Source of the DNA: Labilithrix sp.
GTDB taxonomy: Bacteria; Myxococcota_A; Polyangia; Polyangiales; Polyangiaceae
Direction of reading: 5' to 3'
NCBI GenBank assembly: GCA_019637175.1
Contig: JAHBWD010000002.1
Coordinates: 1 to 64,000 of the forward strand
DNA: 64,000 bases
Shown one piece after another: positions 1-12,900 of this stretch. The notes beneath the pieces were generated by a model. The model ran no database searches. It was not told the DNA's origin and saw nothing but the letters and a program-made list of their open reading frames with translations. The position numbers and the translations under genes are program-made. Positions within the stretch are counted from its first letter, which is position 1, and every line of letters starts with the position of its first letter.

Positions 1-537
1 TCAATCCTTGCCATTGGAATTCCCTGCAACCATGGCCTCAACGATCTTCCGCCCCGCCGGCGTTACACGGTGCCTCTTCTTGCTCTTGTCGCCAGGGGCG
101 TAGACCAAGAACGCGCCCTTGCCCTTCTTCTTGGCGCGAAGGTTCACGAACGCGTTGGCGATGTTCGTGACGTCATGCCCGATCTCGCCGAGAAGCGCGT
201 TTACCTCCGCCGGCGTGAATCCCTCGGCGCCTCCTTCACCCCGAAACTGCAGCCAGTACGCGGCAACGAGCGCCCGATGAACGTCCGACTTCGGCTCCTT
301 CTGATCGAAGAAGTCCTCGAAGCTCGAATCCTCCTCGATCCGGGGTGCGCGGCGCGTTCCCGCTGGCTGGTCACGAGCCGGTGCGCGAGACGCGGCTCCC
401 TCGGCGTCCGTTCCGTAGCTGTCGATCAGCCACTGGAGTACGCGTCGCCTACCCTGCGTATTTAGCGGGGTGAAGGCCTTGCCGCAGGTCTCGATCGCCT
501 TCGCTTCCTTCGCCGCGTCAACGGTTGCTTTCGCCAC
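1..537 (-). CDS. Hypothetical protein of an integrative element
   Basis: A 178-residue protein of unknown function, complete at both ends: the stop is at the window edge and the start is a GTG at 537 with a GGAGGG ribosome-binding site upstream. The sequence is hydrophilic and lysine-rich, without a signal peptide or membrane segment. Residues around 85-170 look like a compact helical, possibly winged-helix domain, with the phrases FTPAEVNALL and HRVTPAGRKIVEAM, but I cannot name a family. It is divergent from the small DNA-binding protein and integrase that follow, so it is probably cargo or a control gene of the element that ends at the tRNA-Ser gene. Confidence 0.6.
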   Translation of the reverse strand: MAKATVDAAKEAKAIETCGKAFTPLNTQGRRRVLQWLIDSYGTDAEGAASRAPARDQPAGTRRAPRIEEDSSFEDFFDQKEPKSDVHRALVAAYWLQFRGEGGAEGFTPAEVNALLGEIGHDVTNIANAFVNLRAKKKGKGAFLVYAPGDKSKKRHRVTPAGRKIVEAMVAGNSNGKD

Positions 538-701
538 TGATGAGGCCCTCCGAGATCGAAGAGAACGTGGGATTCCGGGAAGGTCAAAGAATTTGTTGGC
601 CTTTAGTCCTGCGGGGACTCGACGTACGTGTCGGCGGGCGGGGGGGCGCCTTGGCAGCGCGGAAGCGGCATCTCATGCTTGTACAAAGGAGGCACAAGCC
701 G

Positions 702-866
702 ATGGACGCTCAGTTCCGCCTGGTGATGGAGAAGGACGAGTTGGCGATGCTGCACGCGATCGCGAAGGAGAAGCGCGTCCCAGCCGCGCAGGTGATTCGC
801 GAGTTCATTCGGCGCGAGCACGCGAAGACCTTCGGCGAGACGAAGCGCGCGAGGGCGAAGCGCTAA
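702..866 (+). CDS. Small ribbon-helix-helix-type DNA-binding protein
   Basis: A 54-residue protein. The ATG at 702 was chosen because AAAGGAGG lies at 686-693; upstream in-frame ATGs have no such site. The pattern of a short strand (FRLVME) followed by two helices (ELAMLHAIAKEKRVP and AAQVIREFIRREH) matches ribbon-helix-helix (CopG/Arc-type) proteins, and a basic tail follows. It sits 74 bp upstream of the integrase on the same strand, where integrative elements often carry an excisionase or an integrase regulator. That role is inference from position. Confidence 0.65.
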   Translation: MDAQFRLVMEKDELAMLHAIAKEKRVPAAQVIREFIRREHAKTFGETKRARAKR

Positions 867-873
867 AGAAACA

Positions 874-907
874 CCCTCCGCGACGGGGAGCGAAGCCGTC
901 CGGAGGG
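874..907. other. Strong stem-loop between RHH gene and integrase
   Basis: CCCTCCG (874-880), a single bulged C, and GACGG (882-886) pair with CCGTC (896-900) and CGGAGGG (901-907), giving 12 base pairs around a 9-nt loop. No T-run follows, so it is not a classical terminator. It lies just upstream of the integrase ribosome-binding site (932-936) and could attenuate or stabilise the integrase message. Confidence 0.5.
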
Positions 908-940
908 CACGATCGATCCTGGAAACGAACGGGAGGACCG

Positions 941-2404
941 ATGTTGAAGATCATGCCGCATGCGAGCGCGCCGGTCGAAGCGAGCTACGACGACGAGAAG
1001 AAGACGACGGAGCCGCGCGGCGCCGAGAGCGCGGGCACGTTCAAGGTCGGCGGGCAGAGCGGAAACTGGCGCCTCTACCCCGTGAAGAAGAACGGCGTCG
1101 ACGCCGGGCACATCCTCCACGTCTGGGTGAAGCCGAACACGTGGAAGAAGGCGAAGCTGCCGAGGGAGCCCGAGACGTCCACGCCCCGTGCGCGCGAGCG
1201 TTGGTGCAAGGAAGCGGCGCCCGCGATCTTCAAGGCGTGGCACGAGGAGGCCTCGAAGGCGAAAGCGGAGACGGGGCCTGAGAAGAAGCCCAGCGACATT
1301 TCGTTCTTCGACTTCGCCAAGCTCTGGACGAACGGCGAGCTGCACGAGCAGTACCCCGACCACGTGAAGAAGAAGAAGAAGAGCAGCGAGGACGACGCTG
1401 GCCGCTTCGAGTGGATGAAGGGATTGATCGGCGACGTCGCGTTGCGAGACTTCACGCTCGATCACGCGGAGCGCATCATGCGCGCTGTCCCGCGCGAGCG
1501 ATCGGCCTCGACCCGCCGCCGCTACGCCCAGTCGATCCACAAGGTACTCGCGCTCGCGGTCTACCCTTGCCGCTTGCTCGAAGCGCACCCGCTCCCCAAG
1601 GGCTTCCTCCCGCGCGTCGGTCCGGGCAAGGCGAAGAACTATCTCCGGCCGGACGAGGACGCGACATTGCTCGGGTGCACGAAGGAGACGGACGACGGCT
1701 TCCCGATCGTGCCGCTCGCGCGCCGCGTCTACTGGGGCTTCCTCTCGCGCGAGGGCATGCGCGAAGGAGAGCCGATCGAGCTTCGATGGAGCGACGTCGA
1801 TCTTGAAGTCGGCGGCATCACCTTGGACGAGAACAAGAGTGACGACCCGAGGAGCTGGGCGGGCGATCCTGGGGTCATTGCCGCGCTGAAGGCCTGGCGC
1901 GAGGTACACCCGCTCCGCGCGAACGACGGAAAGGATCCGCCGCCTCGTGACGCGCGGGTGTTCGTGACGGAGGACGGGCTCCCGCTCGACGCCGCGCACC
2001 TGCCGAGGACGCTTCGCGCCGATCTGCTCGCGGCGGGCGTCGAGCGCCCCGAACTCCACACGACCACCAATGCGCGCATGCGCCTGCGCGTGCACGACCT
2101 CCGCGGGACCTTCGTGACGATCGCGCTCGCGAACGGGGCGACGGAGTCTTGGATCGCGGACCGCACTGGCCACAAGTCGAGCGCGATGATCAACCGCTAC
2201 AAGCGGACCGCGCGTACGGTGATGGAACTGGGCCTTGGAAAGCTCCGTCCGATGATCGACACGATCCCCGAGCTCGCCGCGCTGAAGCCTCGCGAGCCGA
2301 GCCGACCCGCGATCAGGGCGAGCCGGAGAGCGAACCTTTCGCTGAACCTCTCTCCGGATCTTTCTCTGGGGAGGGAGCCGCGAGGTCGAACGCGGCTAAC
2401 TTAG
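941..2404 (+). CDS. Tyrosine-recombinase integrase
   Basis: A 487-residue site-specific recombinase of the phage-integrase family, which joins element and chromosome through a covalent tyrosine intermediate. The start at 941 has GGAGG at 932-936. The N-terminal ~110 residues resemble an arm-binding region, and ~125-235 is the core-binding SAM-like domain. The catalytic domain holds the first Arg in GMREGEPIELRW, then H385-D-L-R388, H411 (in TGHKS) and nucleophile Y420 (in INRYKR). About 65 residues trail the tyrosine, a long, low-complexity Ser/Arg/Leu tail. The stop codon (2402-2404) directly abuts the 3' end of tRNA-Ser, the usual layout for an element integrated in a tRNA gene. Confidence 0.93.
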   Translation: MLKIMPHASAPVEASYDDEKKTTEPRGAESAGTFKVGGQSGNWRLYPVKKNGVDAGHILHVWVKPNTWKKAKLPREPETSTPRARERWCKEAAPAIFKAWHEEASKAKAETGPEKKPSDISFFDFAKLWTNGELHEQYPDHVKKKKKSSEDDAGRFEWMKGLIGDVALRDFTLDHAERIMRAVPRERSASTRRRYAQSIHKVLALAVYPCRLLEAHPLPKGFLPRVGPGKAKNYLRPDEDATLLGCTKETDDGFPIVPLARRVYWGFLSREGMREGEPIELRWSDVDLEVGGITLDENKSDDPRSWAGDPGVIAALKAWREVHPLRANDGKDPPPRDARVFVTEDGLPLDAAHLPRTLRADLLAAGVERPELHTTTNARMRLRVHDLRGTFVTIALANGATESWIADRTGHKSSAMINRYKRTARTVMELGLGKLRPMIDTIPELAALKPREPSRPAIRASRRANLSLNLSPDLSLGREPRGRTRLT

Positions 2405-2430
2405 CGGAGAGCAAGGGATTCGAACCCTTG
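2405..2430. other. Predicted attachment site (tRNA-Ser 3' end)
   Basis: The 3' third of the tRNA (T-arm and acceptor) borders the integrase stop codon at 2404 directly. Tyrosine integrases of genomic islands commonly use this part of a tRNA as the crossover core and rebuild it on integration. The second direct repeat should lie upstream of this window, at the far end of the element; it is not visible here, so the core limits are approximate. Confidence 0.6.
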
Positions 2431-2491
2431 GTACCCTTGCAGGCACACCTGATTTCGAATCAGGCACCTTCGGCCACTCGGTCAGCTCTCC
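2405..2491 (-). tRNA. tRNA-Ser (CGA anticodon)
   Basis: An 87-nt class II tRNA read on the minus strand. Acceptor arms GGAGAGC (2485-2491) and GCTCTCC (2406-2412) pair, with discriminator G at 2405. The anticodon stem CTGAT/ATCAG encloses loop TTCGAAA, giving anticodon CGA. A long variable arm and the T-arm GGGTTCGAATCCC (2415-2427) are clear. The CCA end is not encoded. Confidence 0.95.
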
Positions 2492-2536
2492 ACCGCGGAC
2501 GTTCGTATAGCGCGGCGCTCTTGTCAAGCCGCGGCG

Positions 2537-3361
2537 TTACATCCGGGCCGGGGCGGCCGGCGGCGTCAGCGTGTTGCCCGGGCGGCCGACGCGGCGCTGG
2601 TCGTCGCCCTGGGGGATGATCCGGTCTCCGTGGACGTCTTCCAGGTCGAGGATGACCTCCACCGCGACCTTCGCCGGCGCGTACGAACGGAGGCCGAGAT
2701 CGAAGCCGGTGAGGCCGGCGATCACCTTGGGGATGAACGGCGCGATGACCGGACTGGGCTCGCTCGAGCGGTTCTGGAAGTTGAACGCGTGGTTGAAGAG
2801 CACGGGGCCGGCGAGCTCCTCGGCCGGCGGCGCCTGCGCGAGGCGCATCGCGGTGGCGAGATCGGTCGCGAGCTCCACCATGTCGTCGGGCGTGATGATG
2901 CCCTCGACGCGGCCCATCGGCGGCACGATGATCGTGCGCGTGATGCCGCTGAAGTTCGGTGTCGTCATCTCGTCCGACTGCGTGATGCCGGGCACGTAGC
3001 GAACGAACTCGTTCCACGGATCGAGCAAGAGCTCGACGGCGTGCTGCTTGTCTTCGAGGTTCGAGATCGTGTAGCGCGCCGTCACGCGGGTGTCGGCCGC
3101 GAAGTGGAAGGGCGCGCGCGGATACGGATCGATCCGCTCGCCGCGCTGCTCACGCTCCTCGGCCGTCGCGCGGCGGAGCGGCAGCTCGACGGGGATGAAC
3201 ACCTCGTAGATCTGCATCTGACCGTCGTCGTACGTCGGCGCCGCCGTCTCCAGCATGCCGAGGACGACGGGCGGAATGACTTGGTGATCGTCTTGGCTGG
3301 CGCAGCCCCAAAGCGAAGCGCAGGCCATGACGAGACCCCCGAGCAGCGTGCGAGCGCGCAT
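2537..3361 (-). CDS. Secreted lipoprotein, unknown function
   Basis: 274 residues with a type II signal peptide ending in the lipobox LWGC (Cys20), so an outer-membrane-anchored or periplasmic lipoprotein is expected. The mature part is beta-rich (segments such as VTARYTISNLEDKQHAVELLLDPWNEF) and ends in a proline/alanine tail. I recognise no catalytic motif. It resembles the family of myxobacterial lipoproteins that accompany c-type cytochrome proteins, but that is only an impression. It is transcribed toward the tRNA-Ser gene, and 92 bp separate its start from the end of the sigma-54 regulator. Confidence 0.8.
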   Translation of the reverse strand: MRARTLLGGLVMACASLWGCASQDDHQVIPPVVLGMLETAAPTYDDGQMQIYEVFIPVELPLRRATAEEREQRGERIDPYPRAPFHFAADTRVTARYTISNLEDKQHAVELLLDPWNEFVRYVPGITQSDEMTTPNFSGITRTIIVPPMGRVEGIITPDDMVELATDLATAMRLAQAPPAEELAGPVLFNHAFNFQNRSSEPSPVIAPFIPKVIAGLTGFDLGLRSYAPAKVAVEVILDLEDVHGDRIIPQGDDQRRVGRPGNTLTPPAAPARM

Positions 3362-3453
3362 GCGAGCCTCCAGACACAGAAGAATAGCGCAATCGGAGCG
3401 GTTTTCCCGGCCGATATCGCGCCCTTCGCCGCCCTTCGCCTTACATCGTCGCC

Positions 3454-5724
<2,271 letters not shown>

Positions 5725-5726
5725 GA

Positions 5727-5745
5727 GTGTCCGAAAATGTGACAC
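5727..5745. promoter_or_regulatory. Inverted repeat between divergent genes
   Basis: GTGTC (5727-5731) and GACAC (5741-5745) flank an AT-rich 9-nt centre. The site sits immediately upstream of the sigma-54 regulator's start codon and 46 bp before the divergent gene at 5791. This fits an operator, possibly for autoregulation. Confidence 0.35.
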
Positions 5746-5790
5746 CTTCCGAGACCCTTTTCGACCGAAACCGTCTGCTATCGTGCGTCC

Positions 5791-6657
5791 GTGTCGGAGC
5801 CGCTCCTCGTCGCGGAAGATCTTCGCGTCGACGTCGAAGACGTCCCGACGTGCGACGGGCTCACGTTGCGCACGACCGGCGACCACGTGCTCGTCCTCGG
5901 CGCTCCGCGCGCGCTCTTCGAGGCCGCGTGCGGGCAGCGCGACGTCGTGCGCGGCTCGCTCACCGTTCGCGGATCGCTCCCCGACGAGGCGATCAAGGCC
6001 GGCCGCGCCGCGGCCTGTCCGCTCGATCCTCCGCTGCCTCCGAAGTGGAACGCGATCGAGTACGCGACGTGGAGCGCGCGCCTCGCCGGTCACGCCAAGG
6101 CCGACGCGCGCGCCCACGCCGAAGACGCGATCGCGCGCGTGCAGCTCGGCGCGATGGCGAAGTCGCCCATGCTCGCGCTTCCGCCTCACGCCAAGCGCGG
6201 CGTCGTGGTCGCGGCCGCGCTCGCGACCTGCGCCGAGCTCATCCTCCTCGAAGATCCTCTCACCGGCCTGCCGGAGGAGATCGCGCGCACCTGGGCGCGG
6301 ATCCTCGTCAAGGCCCTCTCCGAGCGCGTGTGGGCCGTCTTCGCGGCCAGGATGGCCCTCACCTCGCCCCTCACCCTCGAAGCCGACGAGGCCGTCGTCG
6401 TCTCCGCGTCGCGCGTCGTGACGCAGGGGCCGCCGGCCGCGATCGCCGCGGCCGATCGGCGCTACGTCGCGCGCATCCACGGACCGATCGCCGCGCTCGG
6501 CGATCGCTTGTCGGCGGCGGGCGCGGCGCTCGAGGTCCAAGGCGCGCAGGTCGTGCTCGATCTCGGCGAGCTCTCGACGGCCGATCTGCTCGGCATGTGC
6601 GTCGAGACCGACGTCACGATCGTCGAGATGGTGCCGCTCTCGCGCGCGCTCGCGTGA
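5791..6657 (+). CDS. Degenerate ABC-type ATP-binding protein
   Basis: 288 residues from a GTG start. The layout follows an ABC ATPase: an A-loop/beta-core start (LLVAEDLRVDVED), a position where Walker A should be (VLVLGAPRALFEA, lacking GxxGxGKS/T), a Q-loop region, a signature-like stretch (LALPPHAKRGVVVAAAL, not LSGGQ), and a Walker B-like strand AELILLEDPLTGLP with the acidic pair altered. With the P-loop lysine absent, ATP hydrolysis is unlikely. It may be a structural or regulatory pseudo-ATPase. No membrane permease is adjacent. It precedes the conserved gene at 6671 by 13 bp, so the two are probably co-transcribed with proB. Confidence 0.7.
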   Translation: MSEPLLVAEDLRVDVEDVPTCDGLTLRTTGDHVLVLGAPRALFEAACGQRDVVRGSLTVRGSLPDEAIKAGRAAACPLDPPLPPKWNAIEYATWSARLAGHAKADARAHAEDAIARVQLGAMAKSPMLALPPHAKRGVVVAAALATCAELILLEDPLTGLPEEIARTWARILVKALSERVWAVFAARMALTSPLTLEADEAVVVSASRVVTQGPPAAIAAADRRYVARIHGPIAALGDRLSAAGAALEVQGAQVVLDLGELSTADLLGMCVETDVTIVEMVPLSRALA

Positions 6658-6670
6658 TACCCTGCGGCCG

Positions 6671-7344
6671 ATGGGCAACGACGCCGAGACGCGTGACGAG
6701 TCGAGCGATCGGATCGAGTCGAGGCGCTCCGAGGCGCTCGGGCGCCGGCAGCTCGGCGGAGGCCGCCTCGGCACCTACACCGTCCTCGGCGCGGCGTGCG
6801 GCATCGTTCCTCTGCCGTGGGTGCCCGACGCCACCGTCCGTCGCGTGCGCGGCGCGCTCGTGCACGATCTGACGGCGCGCCACGGCCTCTCGCTGACGCC
6901 CGAAGCGCGCGCCGTGCTCGTCGAGCCCGCCGGCACCGAAGGCCCGCGCGGCTTCCTCCGCCAGGGCGCGACGTTCGCGATCACGAAGGTGCTCGGCCGC
7001 TTCGGCCCGCTCGCGGTCATTCCTCCGGTGCGATCGGCGCTCGGCACCTTCGTCCTCGGGCACCTCCTCGCGCGCTACCTGGAGACGGCGCGCACCGCGC
7101 GATCGGCGCGCATCGACATCGAAGAGGCGCGCCGCGTGCGCCGCGCGATCGATCAAGCGCTCCTCTACTCCCTCACCACCGAGGCGCGCCCCTCGCGCGA
7201 GGATCCGCCGTTCCCCGCCGAAGATCTGCGCGATCACGGCGAGCAGGTCGTCGACGGCGTGCTCATCTCGATCGCGAGCGCGCCCGGATGGCTCGTCCGC
7301 CGCCTCGACGCCGCGTTCGACGAGGTCCTCGCCAGCGTCCGCGC

Positions 7345-7348
<4 letters not shown>
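6671..7348 (+). CDS. Conserved hypothetical protein, possible membrane-associated
   Basis: 225 residues; no firm family. Two Gly/Ala/Val-rich segments (about 33-52, with the phrase GIVPLPWVPD, and about 115-140) could insert in or lie on the membrane; the pattern is faintly like DUF697/EcsC-type proteins, but I would not assign it. It follows the pseudo-ABC gene by 13 bp, and its stop overlaps the proB start (ATGA), so it is translated together with proB. Confidence 0.7.
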
Positions 7349-8439
<1,091 letters not shown>

Positions 8440-8463
8440 GGCGCGCAGGCGTATCCTTTCGTC

Positions 8464-9975
8464 GTGGGCGACGACTCGGCGAAGACGCTCGCGCTGCGCG
8501 AGGCCTGGCAGGAGGCGCTCATGAAGGATCGCCTGCGCGACGCGCTCGCGGCGCTCGACGGCCTCGAGCTGCTCGAGCCCAACGAGCCCCGTTGGCCCCA
8601 CCGCAAGGGCGACGTCCTGCGGCGGCTCGGCAGGCCGAAGGAAGCCGAAGAGAGCCTCGAGCGCGCGGTCAGGTGCTACATGAACCGCGGCTTCTTCACC
8701 CGCGCGGCGGCGCTCGCGAAGGTGCTGGTCGAGCTCGACCCTGCGCGCGCGCCGATCCTCGAAGAGCTCAACCCCGCGCCCGCGAAGCAGCTCCGCGACG
8801 AGGCCGTCTCACCGAAGTCTTCGCCGCTCAACCCGAGGATGCCGCCGCCGCCGCGGCTGCCGAGCGGAACGATGCCGGCCGTGCGCGTGCCGCCGATCCC
8901 GCGCGAAGAGCCGATCGAGCTCCCGAAAACGGCGAAGGCCTTCGATCCGCTGCCGCCCAGTCCCGACGACGACGAGCACCCGTCGGTCGTCGCCGGCGTG
9001 CGCGCCGATCGCATCAGCGTCGTCGCCTCCGCGATGGCGCTCGTCTCGGCGAACGACGTCGCCGACGACGAGGTTCGCTTCGTCGACGTCCCCGACGTCT
9101 ACGCCCTCGACGTCGATCTCTCCGAGCTCGAGGAGAGCTCGCCGCGCGACTCTTCACCCGAGCTCGAGGTCGAGGGCTTCGACGACGACGAGGCGCCCAC
9201 CGCGGTGCGCCTCGCGCTCATGTCCGGCGCGAGCCTCTTCGTCGACGTGCCCAAGCCGGCGATGTCGGAGATGGTGGCGGCGGCGAGCCTGGTCGATCTC
9301 ACGCACGGCGTGCCGGTCTATCGCCGCGGCGAGCACGCCGACGGCCTCTACGTCGTCGTCGAGGGCAAGGTCGATCTCGTCGTCCCGGGCACGACGAAGA
9401 AGCTCGTCGTCACCGAGGGATCCGTCTTCGGAGAAGACGCGCTCCTCGAGGGTGGCGTGCGCAACGCCGACACCCGCGTCAGCGGTCGCATGCTCGCGCT
9501 GAAGATCCCGAAGGTGGCCCTCGACGAGATCGTGCAGCGCCACGCCTCGCTCGGCGACGTCTTGTTCGACGTCCTCGTGAGGCGCCTTCTGACGATGTCG
9601 CTCCAGACGTCGCCGCTCTTCGCGGTCTTCGATCTTCCGACGCGGAAGGAGCTCGCGCGCCTCTTCGAGGTGCGGCGAGCCGCGCCGAACACGATCATCA
9701 AGCAGAAGGGCAAGCGGAGCGACGGCCTCTACCTCCCGCTCGCCGGCGAGCTCGAGGCGCGCTACGACGAGACGAGCGTGACGATCCTCCCGCTGGGGAC
9801 GATGTTCGGCCACACCTCGCTCTTGAGCGACGAACCGGAGGAGCGAACGATCCGCACGCGCAAGGAGTCGGTCGTGCTGCGGCTCCCGGCGGCGCGCTTC
9901 CTCGCCTTCGCCGCGCGCGTCCCCACGGCGCTCGCGCACCTCGCCGCGCTCGCGCGCGAGCAACCGACCGGATAG
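8464..9975 (+). CDS. TPR / tandem cyclic-nucleotide-binding-domain protein
   Basis: 503 residues from a GTG start. Residues ~1-95 form TPR-like helices (a repeat around LNRGFFTRAAALAKVLVELDP). An acidic/proline linker (~110-270) follows, then two cNMP-binding (CRP-like) beta-barrels at ~280-385 and ~390-500. The first has the phosphate-binding-cassette-like GSVFGEDALLEGGVRNADT; the second (GTMFGHTSLLSDEPEERTI) is more degenerate. No HTH is visible, so this is a signalling or scaffold protein rather than a CRP-type regulator. It follows proB by 24 bp and converges on the next gene with only 2 bp between stops. Confidence 0.85.
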   Translation: MGDDSAKTLALREAWQEALMKDRLRDALAALDGLELLEPNEPRWPHRKGDVLRRLGRPKEAEESLERAVRCYMNRGFFTRAAALAKVLVELDPARAPILEELNPAPAKQLRDEAVSPKSSPLNPRMPPPPRLPSGTMPAVRVPPIPREEPIELPKTAKAFDPLPPSPDDDEHPSVVAGVRADRISVVASAMALVSANDVADDEVRFVDVPDVYALDVDLSELEESSPRDSSPELEVEGFDDDEAPTAVRLALMSGASLFVDVPKPAMSEMVAAASLVDLTHGVPVYRRGEHADGLYVVVEGKVDLVVPGTTKKLVVTEGSVFGEDALLEGGVRNADTRVSGRMLALKIPKVALDEIVQRHASLGDVLFDVLVRRLLTMSLQTSPLFAVFDLPTRKELARLFEVRRAAPNTIIKQKGKRSDGLYLPLAGELEARYDETSVTILPLGTMFGHTSLLSDEPEERTIRTRKESVVLRLPAARFLAFAARVPTALAHLAALAREQPTG

Positions 9976-9977
9976 AT

Positions 9978-12900
9978 CTACGGGCCGGGCGGGGGCCCTT
10001 CGATCGGACCGCGCTCGTTCGGGGGCTTGGCCATCACGAACGGCGGCTTGTCGCGCGAGATCGTCGCCGAGGCGCGCGTCACGAAGTCCGGGTTGAGCGC
10101 GGTGTCGATCGCCTTGCCCGAGATCGATCCGTGACACTGGCCGCATAGCGCGTCGAAGAACTCGGCCTTGAACGACTGGTGCACGTACTCGCCGGGCGCG
10201 AACATCATCGACTCGCGCTGGAAGCGCGGGAGATTTCTCTCGCGCGAGAGCGGCGTGTCGGGGAGCTTGATCACGATGGGGAGCCCGCCGGGCAGGTTGA
10301 ACTTCGTCGATCCGTCGGGCTCGATGGGCACGCCGCCGAGGACGCGGCGACGCACGTAGACGCGACCGAACGCGTCGGTCACGACGTTGGCGCCGCCCTT
10401 CTCGAAGGAGTCGACCTCGAGCGGAGGCGGCATGTCTTCGTAGATGGTGATGTCGCGCAGATCGGGATCGAGGAGGCGACCCGTCGGCGTGTTCTGGAAG
10501 AGGAGCGTCGAGAGCACGCGCATGTCGAGCACGTGCACCTCCGACTCGGGCTTGTCGGTGATCGTGGTGTGACCGTTCGGCTCGTCGAGCGTCGATCGGA
10601 ACGTCGGCCGCGGCAGCCTCGCGTAGATGCCGACCGCGTCGACCTCGGCGGAGCCGGCCTCGCCGAGGAGCTTCGTCTTCGCGCCGGTGATGGGATCCAT
10701 CACGTACACGTCGTAGTCGCCGCCGAACGCGGCGACGTCGCCGGCCTCGCCGAAGCTCACGAGCATGAGGCCGTCCGGGATCGCCGAAGGTGACGTGTAG
10801 AGGCCCGACGTCGGCCCCGGACGCGCGTTCGACGCGGGATCGGGCGAGCGCAGCGAGCGCAGGAAGTACGCCGGATCGAGCGACTGGAGCTGCGTCGGAT
10901 CGAGCACGCCGGGGTCGACGGGGTAGTCGGCGGCGTCGGGGCTGCGGAAGTCGATGCCGATCGAGCGGTTGAAGACCGCGATCGCGCCGCCGCCGTGGGG
11001 CGTCGACGGCGTGCGGAAGATCGCGGCGAAGTCTTTGTCGGCGAGCTCGACGACCTGCGTCGCCTCGGGATGGCCGATGGATCCGCGCTGCGCGTAGAGC
11101 GGGTGATAGTCGCCGCCGTCGAGGTTGATGCGCCGGAGCGCGAGCTGCGCGAAGCTCGGCGCGCGCTTCTCGGTCGTGAAGATGACGCGACCGTCGCTCA
11201 TGAAGCTCGGCTCGCGCTCCATGTTGAGCAGATACGTGAGCTGCCGGATGCGACGCGCGCCCGGCGTCTTCGGATCGGGCTCGGACACGTAGAGGTTCGC
11301 GTTCGGCTTCGACGGATCGGCCGGCGTTCGCTGCGGCCCCTGGTAGTCGTAGCTCTCCGGCCGGAGATTTCCGCGCGTCGACGCGAACACGATCCGGAGC
11401 CCGCCGTCGGCCGGTCCGTAGGAAGGATCGAAATTGTGGATGAGGAGGCCGTTCTGCGTCGGCGGCCCCGCGTTGATCTCGGGGTGCTTCGCGCAGCCCG
11501 AGCCGTCGGCGTTCATCTCGTAGATCGCGAGCGGCTCCGACGCGCTCGAGCGCGCGGCGAAGGCGACCTTCGCGCCGTCCCACGAGACTTGTGGCCGGCG
11601 GATGTCGGCCGTGGCGGGATCGAGCCCGCAGCCGGCGGTGAGCGATCGCTCGACGCCCACCGCGGTGACGACGCCGCCGGCGAGCGACACCGGCTGGCGG
11701 CGCAGATCGCTGCCCGGCGCGTACACGTCGAAGTCTTGCGAGCGCATCACGCTCCCGAGCGGGCGCCGCACGTAGACGACCGCCGAGAGCGGCGCGAGCT
11801 TGAAGACGTCGCGCTCGCGCCGGAGCCACTCCTCGAGGACGCAGTACGCGGGGATCTTGTCGAGATCGCCGTTGTCGTAGTCGTAGGGCGGCATCGCCGC
11901 GGCGCACGCGGCGGGGCTCGCCGCGCGATCGCCGAAGTCTTCGAGCAGCGGCCCGCCACGGTGCAAGATGCCCGCGGGCTTTTCGCATCCGGCGACCCCG
12001 CACACCTCCGGCCTGTAGAGGTTCTTGCGCACCATGCGGCTCGCGTTGATGTCTTCGCTCTCGACCGAGAGCTGCGCGAGCGACAGCTCGTAGTTCTTTC
12101 GCGTCGCCGAGAGCGAGAAGCTCCCGCCCGATCCGCCGCGGAGGCGGTAGTCGTGGAACATCGACGCCGAGTGGCACTGGGCCATCATGCAGCCCTTCTT
12201 CACGAGCAGCGGCTGCACCTTCTGCGAGAAGAAGAGGAAGCCCGGATCGGTGATGTCGACCTCGAGCGGCCCGTGGCTCCGCGCCCACTCGTCGAGCGCG
12301 CGGTAGCTGTCGTCGCTCGGCGACGAGAAGATGACGCCGCCTTCGTGGTACGCGCCGCCCTGCGCCGGCGAGAGCGGTCGCCGGAGCAGCTCGGACTGCT
12401 CCGGCGTCTGCGCGAGGTACTCTTCGGCGGCGAAGTAGTTCCAGCGGAGCTGCTCGGGCGTCGCACCGCATGTAAAATACAACGAGTTGGCGACCGTGCC
12501 GTGGCAGTTGCCCGCGGCGCAGCCGGTCGACGAGTCTCCGTTGCCCGTGATGACGGGGTTCACCCGGTCGCGGAAGGCCGCGAAGTCGCCGCGCGGCGGA
12601 TCGCGCGTCACGTCGAACTCCGGCCGCGAAGGAACGAACGGATTGCACGGCTGCCGCTCGGCGTTCGCGGGACGCACGCCGGTGTTGTTCTCCGTGGCGC
12701 CGTTCTGGATCCACCGCCGGAGCGTCTGGTACGCGGTGCCGGTCGGATCGAGGATCGACCCGCCCGCGTGCTTGATGTCCGTCGTGATCGCGACCTTCTT
12801 GCCGTCGTAGGTCTGCACCTCGACCTGGAACGGGTCGATGTTCTTCACGAGGAACGCGGGCTGCCCGTACGGACCGTAGTCGAGCAGGAGATCGCGGCGC

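Noticed and set aside
470..940. N-terminal extension of the integrase frame back to 470
   Set aside because: It runs through the RHH gene and its stem-loop, is low-complexity, and the ATG at 941 has a good ribosome-binding site.
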